Assembly: GCA_026671195.1 (NCBI GenBank)
Contig: JAPOHD010000027.1
Coordinates: forward strand, 434,001 to 498,000
Direction of reading: 5' to 3'
Source: Draconibacterium aestuarii
GTDB lineage: Bacteria > Bacteroidota > Bacteroidia > Bacteroidales > Prolixibacteraceae
DNA length: 64,000 bases
Part shown: positions 1 to 9,268 of the stretch, piece after piece
How positions within the stretch are numbered: the stretch's first letter is position 1
Layout: each line of letters starts with the position of its first letter
Translations under genes and position numbers: made by a program
The notes under the pieces: model-generated
The model's input: only the letters and a program-made list of their open reading frames with translations
Database searches by the model: none
What the model was told of the DNA's origin: nothing

Positions 1-173
1 AAGAATTTTTAACCCGTGAAAACTGGTTCAATCTGCTTGCCGGAACCGATGAATTAATAAAACAAATTAGGGAAGGAAAGACCGAGGAGGAGATAGTAAA
101 AAGCTGGCAACCGGAATTGGATCAATTTAAAGCGCTTCGTAAAAAATATTTATTATATCCCGATTTTGAATAA
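1..173 (+). CDS. DUF1343 (NamZ-type exo-beta-N-acetylmuramidase) protein, C-terminal end
   Basis: Only the last 56 codons are present; the frame runs from base 3 to the TAA at 171-173. The tail reads LLAGTDELIKQI, then KSWQPELDQF, then RKKYLLYPDFE. This is the typical C-terminus of DUF1343 proteins, whose characterised member NamZ removes terminal MurNAc from peptidoglycan fragments in the periplasm. The SSS symporter starts only 7 bp after the stop, so the two are probably co-transcribed and may form a muropeptide-sugar release and uptake pair. The family call rests on a short tail, and the catalytic part lies outside the window. Confidence 0.7.
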   Translation, partial: EFLTRENWFNLLAGTDELIKQIREGKTEEEIVKSWQPELDQFKALRKKYLLYPDFE

Positions 174-180
174 CTAACAT

Positions 181-1629
181 ATGAATCCATACCTCGTTCT
201 AGGAATAATTTTAGGATACTTTTTTGTATTAATTGGTATTTCGTGGCTTACATCGCGTAATGCCGACACACAGGCTTTTTTTACTGCTAACCGTAAATCT
301 CCCTGGTATTTGGTGGCTTTTGGAATGGTTGGCGCCACCCTTTCGGGTGTAACTTTTATTTCGGTGCCTGGCGAAGTTGGTCGTTCGGCCTTTTCGTATC
401 TGCAATTTGTTTTTGGAAATATAGTAGGGTATTGGGTTGTGGCCGGAATTCTACTCCCCCTTTATTATAAACTAAACCTTGTGTCTATCTATTCATTTTT
501 GGAACAGCGGTTTGGTGTACATTCCTATAAAACCGGCTCATTTTTCTTCTTAATCTCAAAATTAATAGGAGCAGCATTCCGTTTGTTTCTGGTAGCAGGT
601 GTGCTTCAAATTGCCTTCTTCGATGCATTTGATATACCATTTTCTGTTACTGTAATTATGACTGTTGCCTTAATCTGGGTGTATACTTTTCGGGGTGGTA
701 TTAAAACCATTGTATGGACAGATACTTTACAGACGCTATTTTTAGTGAGTGCAGTCATTTTTACGATCATTGCTATTTCAAGAGGTCTGGATCTAAATTT
801 TAGGGCGTTGGTAAAAGAAATATTACAGGATTCAAATTCAAAAATCTTTTTTTGGGACTGGCGCTCGGGAGATAACTTTTTTAAACAGTTTTTGGCAGGT
901 ATTTTTATAACGATTGTAATGGTTGGAATGGACCAGGATATGATGCAAAAAAACCTGACTTGCAAGAATATAAAGGATGCTCAGAAAAATATGATGGTTT
1001 TTAGCCTTTCATTTTTAGTTACTGTTTGTTTATTTTTAAGTTTAGGAGTGATGCTTTATATTTTTGCTGAAAAAAATGGAATTGCCATTCCTTCCAGTAC
1101 CGATGATTTGTACCCGCTTTTGGCTTTACACTATTTTGGATTGCCTGTTGGTATGGCTTTCTTGCTAGGGATTACTGCCGCCGCATACTCCAGTGCTGAT
1201 TCAGCATTAACAGCCTTAACTACATCGTTTAGTGTTGATTTTATAAGGATTGAACGTTTTGATGAAAAGAAAAAACAGCGCATAAAAATGGCATCGCATC
1301 TGTTATTTTCTGTTTTGTTGATCCTAGTAATTCTGCTATTTAAAGCTATAAATGATCAGAGTATAGTAACGGCTGTTTTTAAAGTGGCAGGATATACTTA
1401 CGGTCCAATTTTAGGGTTATTTACTTTTGGTATATATTCAAAAAGAAAAGTGATTGATAAGTGGGTGCCGGTAGTTGGTTTATCAGCCCCTATTGTCTGT
1501 TTTTTTATATCAAACTATTCTGAAGAAATATTCCACGGTTATAAGTTCGGATTTGAACTTCTTATAGTAAATGGCTTATTAACTATGGCCGGTTTGTTAC
1601 TAATTTCTAAAAAACATGTTGAAGAATAG
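181..1629 (+). CDS. Sodium:solute symporter (SSS family)
   Basis: A 482-residue polytopic inner-membrane protein with about 13 hydrophobic segments. SSS-family features are visible: an N-terminal membrane span with SRNADTQAFFTANRKSPWYL (around 24-43), a G-A-T-L-S-G-V-T-F loop (around 52-60), and the late AAYSSADSALTALTT segment (around 336-350) that carries sodium-site Ser/Thr residues in this family. It should couple inward Na+ flow to uptake of a small organic solute. The substrate cannot be read from sequence. Its position 7 bp after a DUF1343 gene suggests MurNAc or another amino sugar (inference). Confidence 0.88.
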   Translation: MNPYLVLGIILGYFFVLIGISWLTSRNADTQAFFTANRKSPWYLVAFGMVGATLSGVTFISVPGEVGRSAFSYLQFVFGNIVGYWVVAGILLPLYYKLNLVSIYSFLEQRFGVHSYKTGSFFFLISKLIGAAFRLFLVAGVLQIAFFDAFDIPFSVTVIMTVALIWVYTFRGGIKTIVWTDTLQTLFLVSAVIFTIIAISRGLDLNFRALVKEILQDSNSKIFFWDWRSGDNFFKQFLAGIFITIVMVGMDQDMMQKNLTCKNIKDAQKNMMVFSLSFLVTVCLFLSLGVMLYIFAEKNGIAIPSSTDDLYPLLALHYFGLPVGMAFLLGITAAAYSSADSALTALTTSFSVDFIRIERFDEKKKQRIKMASHLLFSVLLILVILLFKAINDQSIVTAVFKVAGYTYGPILGLFTFGIYSKRKVIDKWVPVVGLSAPIVCFFISNYSEEIFHGYKFGFELLIVNGLLTMAGLLLISKKHVEE

Positions 1630-1671
1630 ATTTGAATGCAAATAAATGTTAAAAAATGTAAATTGATTTTT

Positions 1672-1679
1672 TATATTTG
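1672..1679 (+). promoter_or_regulatory. Candidate -7 promoter element (TATATTTG)
   Basis: The sequence TATATTTG matches the Bacteroidota -7 consensus TAnnTTTG. It lies 58 bp before the TTG start of the beta-helix lipoprotein, in the gap after the symporter. No -33 TTG at the usual spacing was recognised. Confidence 0.45.
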
Positions 1680-1737
1680 TAAAATAACGGGAAGAAAGTG
1701 ACGTTATAATCTAACAATTGATAGAACACTTAAAATT

Positions 1738-3189
1738 TTGAACCGATATCTACTTCAAATATTGCTGGCAGGTGCATTGTTCATTTCGCTTTTTTCATGC
1801 GAGGATGAGGGATATTTGTCGTCTACCGATGCACAGCTACAATTTTCGGTAGATACAATAACATTCGATACTATTTTTACAACAATTGGCTCAACAACAC
1901 AGCGATTCACAGTTAGGAACCCATACGATGAAAATGTACTGATATCAAGGATTCGTTTGGGAGGAGGTGATGTTTCAAATTTCAGGCTGAATGTAAATGG
2001 TATTGTTGGCAATGAATTGTACGAACTTGAAGTGCCTGCCAAAGACAGTATCTTTGTTTTTGTTGAGGTAACGATTGATCCGACAGGACAGAATTTGCCC
2101 ATGGTAGTGCAGGATTCAATTGAGTTTACTACCAATACCAATTTTCAGACAATAAACCTTATTGCATACGGGCAGGATTTTAAATTGGTAAAAGGTGAAG
2201 TTATTGGAACAACCACATGGACTGCCGAAAAACCATACCTGGTTTATGATTATGCCTATGTAGACAGTACTTCCACTCTTACAATTGAGCCGGGTACAAA
2301 AATCTACTTTCATAAAGATGCCGGAATGTATGTGAGGGGGACTTTGATGGCAAAAGGCGATTTTCAGAATCAAATACATTTTTTGGCTGATAGGCTGGAG
2401 CCATCGTATGCCAATATCCCCGACCAATGGAATGGAATAGTATTGTATTCTGGTAGTCACGACAATGTAATGAACTATGTAACCATTAAAAATGCCAATA
2501 TTGGGTTGCAGGTAGGAACAATCGAGAACGAAGGATTCGCCTCATTGGAATTAGGCAACTCGAAGATTGAAAATATGGCGTATGCCGGGGTGTTTGCCAT
2601 GAAATCGAAAATTTATGCATATAATAATGTAATTGCCAATTGCGGTTATTATGCGGCGGCACTGCTAGTAGGAGGCGAATACGAATTTTATCATACTACA
2701 ATTGCAAATTACTGGGGAAATTACAGTTCGAAAATCAGATCTTCAGCTTCGCTTGTGCTGTCGAATGTTTTGATAGTGGAAGATTCAGAAGGAAGCAAAG
2801 TATCGTATAATGGCGATTTGGTAAAGGCAACTTTTGCAAACAGCATAGTTTACGGGAATACTGAGAATGAACTGGAGCTAGGAAATAACGAAGAGAATGT
2901 ATTTAATTTTCTTTTTGATCATTGTATCCTTCAAGTGCCCGACTCCATGAATACCAGCGATAAAACCCACTTTAAAAATGTGTGGAAAGGACCTGATTAT
3001 GACCCTCATTTTATCGATCCCTATAATAATTTTAATTATCAGCTCGATACATTATCTGCGGCGAAAGATATTGGTGCCATTGAATATGCCCGTAATTTCC
3101 CATTCGATCTGTTAAACAAAATACGTACCGACGACAGTGGCCCCGATCTGGGGGCGTATGAACGGATTGAAAAACAAGATGAAAACTAG
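1738..3189 (+). CDS. Beta-helix (choice-of-anchor type) lipoprotein
   Basis: The 483-residue product starts with a lipoprotein signal ending LFISLFSC, with the lipidation Cys at residue 21, so it is probably membrane-anchored. The body has an Ig-like opening segment (about 35-150), then repeated short beta-strand/turn units with Asn and Gly turns (about 155-400), as in right-handed parallel beta-helix proteins. The start is TTG: an in-frame TGA at 1699-1701 lies upstream with no ATG between, and the signal peptide begins exactly there. It overlaps the next gene by 11 bp, so the two are co-translated. No catalytic residues were identified; binding or structural roles are as likely as polysaccharide cleavage. 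Confidence 0.75.
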   Translation: MNRYLLQILLAGALFISLFSCEDEGYLSSTDAQLQFSVDTITFDTIFTTIGSTTQRFTVRNPYDENVLISRIRLGGGDVSNFRLNVNGIVGNELYELEVPAKDSIFVFVEVTIDPTGQNLPMVVQDSIEFTTNTNFQTINLIAYGQDFKLVKGEVIGTTTWTAEKPYLVYDYAYVDSTSTLTIEPGTKIYFHKDAGMYVRGTLMAKGDFQNQIHFLADRLEPSYANIPDQWNGIVLYSGSHDNVMNYVTIKNANIGLQVGTIENEGFASLELGNSKIENMAYAGVFAMKSKIYAYNNVIANCGYYAAALLVGGEYEFYHTTIANYWGNYSSKIRSSASLVLSNVLIVEDSEGSKVSYNGDLVKATFANSIVYGNTENELELGNNEENVFNFLFDHCILQVPDSMNTSDKTHFKNVWKGPDYDPHFIDPYNNFNYQLDTLSAAKDIGAIEYARNFPFDLLNKIRTDDSGPDLGAYERIEKQDEN

Positions 3190-4204
3190 TTTTAGTTTCA
3201 TCGTTTTCCTATTTCTGATTTTATATGGCCAAGCACAACAAAATGAGAATCAATATTCTGTATTGTTTTACAACGTCGAGAATTTATTCGATATAAAAAA
3301 TGATTCCATAACGGACGACGATGAATTTACTCCTGAAGGGGAACGACACTGGACCTATAAAAGGCTGAATGTAAAGTTACAAAACACCGCAAAAATAATT
3401 TTAAGTTTATCGGAGTGGAAGGTTCCAACCTTGGTTGGCCTGTGCGAAATTGAAAACAGGTATGTGTTAGAAAAGCTTTTGAAAGAGACACCCCTAAAAA
3501 CAGTTCCCTATAAAATAATTCACAAAGAGTCCCCTGACTTTCGTGGAATTGATGTGGCATTACTTTATAATGACACTCAGTTTTATCCATTGAATTACGA
3601 GTATTATCCACTTATTAAGAGGAATGGAGAAATGATGAATTCGCGCGAAATTCTTTATGTCTCGGGTGTAATGGGAGGGGTTGATACTATACATGTTTTT
3701 GTTAATCACTGGCCATCCAGATATTCGGGTGTCATGGAGACACGAGAGCTGCGGAAGGAGGCTGCAAGTTTGTTACATGCAAAAATCGAACTGGTATTGA
3801 AAAATACACCTGATGCAAAAATAATAGTACTTGGTGATTTTAATGATCAACCCAATGATGATAGTATTGAAAAATGTTTGCAGGCACAAGCGGTAACCAC
3901 AGAGCTTGTTTCACACGAATTGTACAATCTTTCGGAAGACTGGGAGGCAAACGGACAAGGAACTTTAAAGTATCAATCTCAATGGTTTGTTTTCGATCAG
4001 GTAATTGTGTCAGGTGCTATGCTTGTAGCAAAGGAAGGCCTGTATGCGCAACCTGAATGGGCAACAATTTGTAAGCTCCCATATTTACTGGAGAGTGATG
4101 AAAAATATGGTGGATTTAAACCGAAACGAACTTACACTGGCTATAAATACAATGGCGGCTTTAGCGACCATCTTCCGGTTTTGTTGAAACTGCAAGTTCG
4201 TTAA
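3179..4204 (+). CDS. Secreted endonuclease/exonuclease/phosphatase (EEP) family protein
   Basis: A 341-residue protein with a signal peptide (MKTSFSFIVFLFLILYGQAQ). EEP/DNase I-fold motifs are present: FYNVENLFD near the start, CEIENR (metal-binding Glu), VNHWPSR, LGDFNDQPND (active-site Asp/Asn) and the terminal GFSDHLPVLL, whose Asp-His is the general base pair. The enzyme should hydrolyse phosphodiesters or phosphomonoesters outside the cytoplasm; nucleic acid is the commonest substrate, but lipids or sugar phosphates are possible. I chose ATG 3179 over an in-frame ATG at 3137 because the signal peptide begins at 3179. It overlaps the stop of the preceding lipoprotein gene. Confidence 0.85.
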   Translation: MKTSFSFIVFLFLILYGQAQQNENQYSVLFYNVENLFDIKNDSITDDDEFTPEGERHWTYKRLNVKLQNTAKIILSLSEWKVPTLVGLCEIENRYVLEKLLKETPLKTVPYKIIHKESPDFRGIDVALLYNDTQFYPLNYEYYPLIKRNGEMMNSREILYVSGVMGGVDTIHVFVNHWPSRYSGVMETRELRKEAASLLHAKIELVLKNTPDAKIIVLGDFNDQPNDDSIEKCLQAQAVTTELVSHELYNLSEDWEANGQGTLKYQSQWFVFDQVIVSGAMLVAKEGLYAQPEWATICKLPYLLESDEKYGGFKPKRTYTGYKYNGGFSDHLPVLLKLQVR

Positions 4205-4206
4205 GT

Positions 4207-5610
4207 TTAGTTTTTCAATCCCAATTCTTTTGCTTTTTTCATCATAAAAGCAAAAGCTTCTTCATAGTCATTGTGAATTTCACCATCCAGAATAGCCTCT
4301 TTTATGGCATCTTTAATTAGGCCAACTTCGCGGCAAGGTGTAAGGTTAAAAGTTTTCATTATTAATTCTCCGTCAACAGGTGGCTGGAAATTACGAACAG
4401 CATCTTTCTCTTCTATCTCTTTTAGTTTTTGCCGAACCACCTTAAAGTTTTTCATGTAGCGTTTAACCTTGCTGGCATTTTTCGATGTAATATCTGCCTC
4501 ACAAAGTGTCATCAGGTCATCAATGTCATCGCCGGCTTCAAAAAGCAGGCGCCGCACAGCCGAGTCGGTCACTATTTCCTCTGAGAGAACGATAGGACGC
4601 ATATGTAACTGAACCATTTTTTGCACATATTTCATTTTTTCGTTCAAAGGCAGTTTCATTCTCCTGAAAATTTTAGGAATCATTTTTACGCCCACAAAAT
4701 TGTGTGCATGAAATGTCCAACCCTGACCTTCTATATACTTTTTTGTAGCTGGTTTGGCAATGTCGTGAAGAAGAGCCGACCAACGCAACCATAGGTTATC
4801 GGTGTTAGGTACAATTCTGTCGAGTACTTCCAGCGTATGGTAGAAATTGTCTTTATGTCCTATGCCATTTACGCGTTGAACACCCTTCATGTTTTGTAAC
4901 TCCGGAAAGATGATCGCCAACAGGCCGGTCTCTTCTAGAAGCTTGAATCCTTTCGATGGCTTTGGCGCCATCATTATCTTGTTTATCTCATCGATAATCC
5001 GTTCATCCGAAATTATTTTTATGCGGTCCTTATTCCGTTTAATTGCTTTAAGTGTTTCGTTATCAATTTCAAAATCGAGTTGTGTGGCAAAACGAATAGC
5101 GCGCATTATCCGCAGAGGGTCGTCAGAGAAAGTGATGTCTGGATCGAGCGGCGTTTTAATTATTCTATTGCTCAAATCTTCGATGCCACCAAAAGGATCA
5201 ACCAAGGTGCCAAAATTGTTCTTGTTCAGGCTTAAGGCAAGTGCATTTATTGTAAAGTCTCTTCTGTTTTGGTCGTCTTCCAGCGTACCGTCTTCAACAA
5301 TTGGTTTTCTCGAACTTCGCTGATATGACTCTTTTCTGGCTCCCACAAATTCGACTTCAAGGTCTTTGTATTTAAGCATGGCGGTGCCAAAATTTTTAAA
5401 TATGTTTACTCTGGGCCGGGGGGTTAGGTTTTTAGCAACCTCTGTTGCCAAATCAATTCCGCTGCCAATTGTTACAACATCAATGTCTTTCGACGGTCTT
5501 TTTAAATGAAGGTCACGCACGTAACCGCCAATTACATAAGTTTCCATTTGTAAGCGATCGGCCACTGCCGCAATCTCTTGAAATATTTTGAGCTTCAGTT
5601 TCTTCTCCAT
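4207..5610 (-). CDS. cca: tRNA nucleotidyltransferase / poly(A) polymerase family, with HD domain
   Basis: A 467-residue class II nucleotidyltransferase. The N-terminal catalytic head has VIGGYVRD (about 27-33) followed by KDIDVV (about 41-46), whose Asp residues bind metal. [10 protein letters not shown] (about 115) and [15 protein letters not shown] follow, as in bacterial CCA-adding enzymes and poly(A) polymerases. A C-terminal HD domain carries ALLHDIAKP (about 280). The likely role is building or repairing the 3' CCA of tRNAs. CCA-adding and poly(A)-adding activities cannot be separated from sequence alone; CCA addition is favoured as the essential function and no other copy is visible. 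The stop is 2 bp from that of the convergent nuclease gene. Confidence 0.85.
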   Translation of the reverse strand: MEKKLKLKIFQEIAAVADRLQMETYVIGGYVRDLHLKRPSKDIDVVTIGSGIDLATEVAKNLTPRPRVNIFKNFGTAMLKYKDLEVEFVGARKESYQRSSRKPIVEDGTLEDDQNRRDFTINALALSLNKNNFGTLVDPFGGIEDLSNRIIKTPLDPDITFSDDPLRIMRAIRFATQLDFEIDNETLKAIKRNKDRIKIISDERIIDEINKIMMAPKPSKGFKLLEETGLLAIIFPELQNMKGVQRVNGIGHKDNFYHTLEVLDRIVPNTDNLWLRWSALLHDIAKPATKKYIEGQGWTFHAHNFVGVKMIPKIFRRMKLPLNEKMKYVQKMVQLHMRPIVLSEEIVTDSAVRRLLFEAGDDIDDLMTLCEADITSKNASKVKRYMKNFKVVRQKLKEIEEKDAVRNFQPPVDGELIMKTFNLTPCREVGLIKDAIKEAILDGEIHNDYEEAFAFMMKKAKELGLKN

Positions 5611-5702
5611 CTGTCAAAAACGTAATACTATTTCGTGAATTTCTGCCATTTGTAAAAAAATCGTGACAAAATTACAATTATTTAGTAGAAATATGTGGTA
5701 AC

Positions 5703-5734
5703 TTGTGAAATGAAAAAAGATGGTACTATATTTG
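5703..5734 (+). promoter_or_regulatory. Candidate thioredoxin promoter (TTG-N21-TATATTTG)
   Basis: TTG at 5703-5705 and TATATTTG at 5727-5734 are separated by 21 bases, matching the -33/-7 promoter architecture of Bacteroidota. The start codon of the thioredoxin gene follows 51 bp later. Confidence 0.55.
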
Positions 5735-5785
5735 ATATCTAGAAATGTAGATATGTGAATATAATAATTGAAAAAATAGAGAATC

Positions 5786-6157
5786 ATGTTAGAACATTTG
5801 ACAAAAGAAACGTTTAAAGAGAAAGTTTTCAATTTTGAAACGAACAAAGACTGGAAATATGAGGGAACCAAACCTTGTTTGATTGATTTTTACGCCGATT
5901 GGTGTGGTCCATGTAAAATGGTAGCACCGGTTTTGGAAGAATTGCAAAAGGAATATGGCGATAACATTGTAATTTATAAAGTGAATACCGAAGACCAGCA
6001 AGAACTGGCAGGTATGTTTGGTGTTCAAAGCATTCCTTCGTTGTTGTTTGTGCCTAAGGAAGGACAACCACAAATGGCAATGGGAGCTTTACCAAAGGCG
6101 ACATTCGAAAAGGCTATAGCCGATGTGTTGAAAGTTGAAAAGCCAGTGGTTAACTAA
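5786..6157 (+). CDS. trxA: Thioredoxin
   Basis: A 123-residue cytoplasmic thioredoxin with the WCGPCK active site (Cys40 and Cys43), the following KMVAPVLEEL helix and the cis-proline segment QSIPSLLF (about 83-90). It reduces protein disulfides using electrons from thioredoxin reductase, which is not in this window. There is no signal peptide. It is slightly longer than the usual 105-110 residues because of a short N-terminal extension. A promoter-like element lies upstream. The 3' end overlaps that of murF by 8 bp on the opposite strand. Confidence 0.93.
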   Translation: MLEHLTKETFKEKVFNFETNKDWKYEGTKPCLIDFYADWCGPCKMVAPVLEELQKEYGDNIVIYKVNTEDQQELAGMFGVQSIPSLLFVPKEGQPQMAMGALPKATFEKAIADVLKVEKPVVN

Positions 6158-7442
6158 AGATTTCAAGAATTTTTTCGAGCCGAATACCGCGGGAACCTTT
6201 TATTAAAATGTTCCCGTTTTTTATTGGATTACTTTTCAGATAGGAATAAAGCTCATCCACATTTAAAAAGGTTTTTAAGGCCGAATTTTTGCCGGATTTA
6301 TAGAATTCCTTACCTACAAGGAAGGTGTTTTTCGCTATAAGTTCAGGAATCAGGTCTATTATTTTTGAATGTTCTGCTGCTGAATAGTCACCTAATTCCA
6401 GCATGTCACCAAGAATTAAATAATTCTTTCCCGATAGATTTGATAAAAAACTGTTTATCGATGCAGACATGCTTGTTGGATTGGCATTGTAGGCATCCAT
6501 AATTATTTTCACATCACCTTTTTTAATTAATTGTGATCGGTTGTTGGTGGGGTGGTATTTTTTTATGGCTTCCTGAATTTTCAGCGGATCAACGCCAAAA
6601 TAATTCGCAATACAGGCTGCTGCCAGAATATTTTCAAAATTAAAATCGCCTATCAGGTTGCTGTTTAAATACAATACTCCTTTTGCGAAATTGGCTTTTA
6701 CGTGTATAAAAGGCGGACTTTGAATGGGTACTCCTGTGAATGTTGCGTCTTTTGTGCCGTATGAGATTTTATTTTTGATGGACGCGCTTAATTCTTCTAA
6801 TAAGGGATTGTCTGAATTGTAAAAAATAACTCCTTTTTTTTGTGAAATGTAATTATATAACTCGCCTTTTGTTTTTTTGACACCATCAAAAGAACCAAAA
6901 CCTTCCAAATGTGCCTGACCGATGTTTGTGATAATTCCGTAATCAGGAAGCGCAATTTGGCAGAGTTCAGCAATTTCTCCCTGGTGATTGGCTCCCATTT
7001 CAACAACTCCAAATTCCGTTTCCGAATTCATTCTTAATAAGGTGAGCGGCACGCCAATGTGATTATTCAGGTTTCCCTGAGTAAAAGAAACCTTGAATTT
7101 TTTAGAGAGTACAGTTGCAATCAATTCTTTGGTAGTTGTTTTACCATTTGTACCGGTTATTCCAAGTATAGGAATTGCGAGTTGTTTGCGGTGAAAGGCA
7201 GCCAAGTCTTGCAATGCTTTTAAAACATCTTTTACCAGAATTGTATTTTCGGATGTATTGTATTCTTCTTCATCGATGATTGAATACGCTGCACCTTTCG
7301 AAATGGCACTTTCTGCATATTTATTCCCGTTAAAATTCTCGCCTTTTAAGGCAAAAAATATACATCCTTTTTCAATTTGTCTGCTGTCGGTCGAAATGAT
7401 TGGGTGTTCGACGAAAAGTTCATAAATTTCTTCAGTACTCAT
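6150..7442 (-). CDS. murF: UDP-N-acetylmuramoyl-tripeptide--D-alanyl-D-alanine ligase
   Basis: A 430-residue Mur ligase that adds D-Ala-D-Ala to the UDP-MurNAc tripeptide, the last cytoplasmic step of peptidoglycan precursor assembly. The N-terminal substrate domain has STDSRQIEKGCIFFALKG (about 18-35). The ATP-binding P-loop is GITGTNGKTTTKEL (about 94-107). The central domain has EMGANHQGEI and TNIGQAHLEGFGS. The C-terminal domain has MDAYNANPTSM and LGDMLELG. The length is normal for Bacteroidota MurF. It follows gldJ on the same strand with an 83-bp gap containing a hairpin, rather than sitting in a mur/dcw cluster. Confidence 0.95.
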   Translation of the reverse strand: MSTEEIYELFVEHPIISTDSRQIEKGCIFFALKGENFNGNKYAESAISKGAAYSIIDEEEYNTSENTILVKDVLKALQDLAAFHRKQLAIPILGITGTNGKTTTKELIATVLSKKFKVSFTQGNLNNHIGVPLTLLRMNSETEFGVVEMGANHQGEIAELCQIALPDYGIITNIGQAHLEGFGSFDGVKKTKGELYNYISQKKGVIFYNSDNPLLEELSASIKNKISYGTKDATFTGVPIQSPPFIHVKANFAKGVLYLNSNLIGDFNFENILAAACIANYFGVDPLKIQEAIKKYHPTNNRSQLIKKGDVKIIMDAYNANPTSMSASINSFLSNLSGKNYLILGDMLELGDYSAAEHSKIIDLIPELIAKNTFLVGKEFYKSGKNSALKTFLNVDELYSYLKSNPIKNGNILIKGSRGIRLEKILEIFS

Positions 7443-7470
7443 ATTTCAAAAATACGATTCAATTTGGCAT

Positions 7471-7506
7471 AAAAAAAGCTTAGTTTCTATAAACAAAGCT
7501 TTCTTT
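7471..7506 (-). terminator. Rho-independent-like terminator after gldJ
   Basis: Read on the minus strand, AAAGCTTTGTTT and AAACTAAGCTTT form a stem with one mismatch and a very short loop, followed by a run of T. It lies between the gldJ stop and the murF start and could end or attenuate transcription from gldJ into murF. Confidence 0.6.
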
Positions 7507-7525
7507 TATTGGTGTTTCTATCTTT

Positions 7526-8980
7526 TTAAAATCCTTCCGGACTTCCGACACGTGTCATCGCACAACGGAATCCCAAATCTCTTTGGGCTTTTGTTTGTTC
7601 AAGGTACCTGCGTGTTCCAGGATTCATCCAGTAGGGACGATCTTGCCACGAACCTCCTTTGTAAACTCTAACTTCGTCACTAATCAAGGATGAAAAAGCT
7701 CCGGGACGTTCGTCTTGAATATACATTCCCTCAGTTGTGTTATTCTGGTGTGCATTCCAGTTATTATCTTCAATAATTTGTGAATTTGGATCACCATCAA
7801 GAATATTCCTATAATCCATGTTTTCGATGGTATCTTTAACCAATTCTCCATATTCGTTACGAACCAGTTCTCCGTTAGCATCGCGACGGTATTCGGTAAT
7901 TACGTTACCTCTGTATGGATTAAATTCTTCTATGTCCTGGAGCGACATTGGGCGGTAAACATCCGAAACCCATTCGTTTACGTTACCAGCCATACAGTAA
8001 AGTCCGTAGTCATTGGGTTCATAAGAAAAAATCGGAGCAGAAATATCAGCATTATCATTTAATGCGCCTGCCATACCCATCATATCACCTCGTCCACGAA
8101 CAAAGTTGGCCTTCAGTCTTCCTTTCTCTTTTTTCTTGTCTTGACGCAGGTAAGATCCGTTCCATGGATAAATTTTACGATCGGTAAGAAGTTCTCCATC
8201 TGTGTTGCCAATTAATCCATAGGCCGCATATTCCCATTCTGCTTCTGTGGGCAGGCGGTAGTTGGGAAGCAATATCCCATCTTCCCATTTTGGTCTTCTT
8301 GAAGTACCGTCGTCCAATTCAATTGGCTTATCACCGGCCGAACCTTCGTACAATCCGGTTAAGTATGTATCTGTTGTATAAATATTTTGTCCGGTCTGTG
8401 AATTGTCGTGGGCAAGAATGCCTTTATCAACAAGCACCTGTTCATTTACCCGGTCAGTTCGCCATTCACAATATGCTTCTGCTTGTTCCCAGGTAACTCC
8501 AACAACAGGATAGTCTGAATATGCCGGATGCCTGAAATAATTATTTACGTATGGCTCGTTGTAGGCCAGTTCTTCGCGCCAAACACTCGAGTCGGGAGTA
8601 ATGGCTTTAAGTTTAGCAACATCGCCCGGGTAAACTCTACCCGTCCAATGCGTGAATTCGCGGTAATCCTGGTTTGAAACTTCAGTTTCATCCAGATAGA
8701 AAGAGGCCACAGTTACTCTTCTCGGAAAGTTGTCATTGCGATACATCACATCTTGGTCTACACGTCCCATACTAAATGTACCACCCTGTACAAAAACTAA
8801 ACCTGGTCCGGTTTCTTGTTCGTAGCCCGAAATATTTGGGATATTTCCGGTTTCTTCTGCGTTATATTCCCAGCCGGTTGTACGGGAACTTTCACCCCCG
8901 CCTTTACCAAACAAACCACAACCAGACATGATTGCGGCAATACTTACGATGAACAACGGTTTCAGTTTACTCCAATTCAT
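7526..8980 (-). CDS. gldJ: Gliding motility / T9SS lipoprotein GldJ (FGE-sulfatase fold)
   Basis: A 484-residue lipoprotein with a signal ending AAIMSGC (Cys21). The body is a formylglycine-generating-enzyme-like domain: FVQGGTFSMGR (about 63-73), NQDYREF, PVVGVTWEQAEAYCEWR, YRLPTEAEWEYAA, GNVNEWVSDVY and the terminal VYKGGSWQDRPYW...RDLGFRCAM. GldJ and its paralog GldK are outer-membrane lipoproteins of Bacteroidota motility and type IX secretion and use this fold structurally rather than as an enzyme. Divergence from porU and porV favours GldJ, though GldK is not fully excluded. ATG 8980 was preferred over an in-frame start 30 bp upstream because the signal peptide starts there. Confidence 0.85.
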   Translation of the reverse strand: MNWSKLKPLFIVSIAAIMSGCGLFGKGGGESSRTTGWEYNAEETGNIPNISGYEQETGPGLVFVQGGTFSMGRVDQDVMYRNDNFPRRVTVASFYLDETEVSNQDYREFTHWTGRVYPGDVAKLKAITPDSSVWREELAYNEPYVNNYFRHPAYSDYPVVGVTWEQAEAYCEWRTDRVNEQVLVDKGILAHDNSQTGQNIYTTDTYLTGLYEGSAGDKPIELDDGTSRRPKWEDGILLPNYRLPTEAEWEYAAYGLIGNTDGELLTDRKIYPWNGSYLRQDKKKEKGRLKANFVRGRGDMMGMAGALNDNADISAPIFSYEPNDYGLYCMAGNVNEWVSDVYRPMSLQDIEEFNPYRGNVITEYRRDANGELVRNEYGELVKDTIENMDYRNILDGDPNSQIIEDNNWNAHQNNTTEGMYIQDERPGAFSSLISDEVRVYKGGSWQDRPYWMNPGTRRYLEQTKAQRDLGFRCAMTRVGSPEGF

Positions 8981-9007
8981 AATTAGCTTAATTTTTTCTC
9001 GTCGACA

Positions 9008-9015
9008 CAAATATA
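9008..9015 (-). promoter_or_regulatory. Candidate -7 promoter element for gldJ (TATATTTG)
   Basis: On the minus strand TATATTTG matches TAnnTTTG and lies 28 bp upstream of the gldJ ATG, in the 288-bp divergent region shared with porU. Confidence 0.45.
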
Positions 9016-9085
9016 ACTAATTTGTTCAATTCTTATTGTTCAGTCTTTTTATTATTTAATGAAGTTTTATTTTAACGGATGTTAA

Positions 9086-9093
9086 TATCTTTG
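9086..9093 (+). promoter_or_regulatory. Candidate -7 promoter element for porU (TATCTTTG)
   Basis: TATCTTTG matches the Bacteroidota -7 consensus. It would give a 5' leader of roughly 170 bases before the porU start at 9269, which is long; no conserved RNA element was recognised in that leader. Confidence 0.4.
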
Positions 9094-9268
9094 TCGTTCG
9101 AATCACAACAACGGGTTAGTGGCATAAATAATTGAATGCTACAATATTTGGTTTTTGTGGTCGTTTTAATTGTTATAATGTTTTGAAAGTGTGCATGAAA
9201 CGGCTTTAGGATATTTCTGAAGAAGACGTTAAGCTTTGGTTCATGTGGTTACAAACTATATTGTTCGA

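Noticed and set aside
5614-5871. Minus-strand 85-codon frame upstream of thioredoxin
   Set aside because: AT-rich, overlaps the thioredoxin promoter and start, with no homology features.
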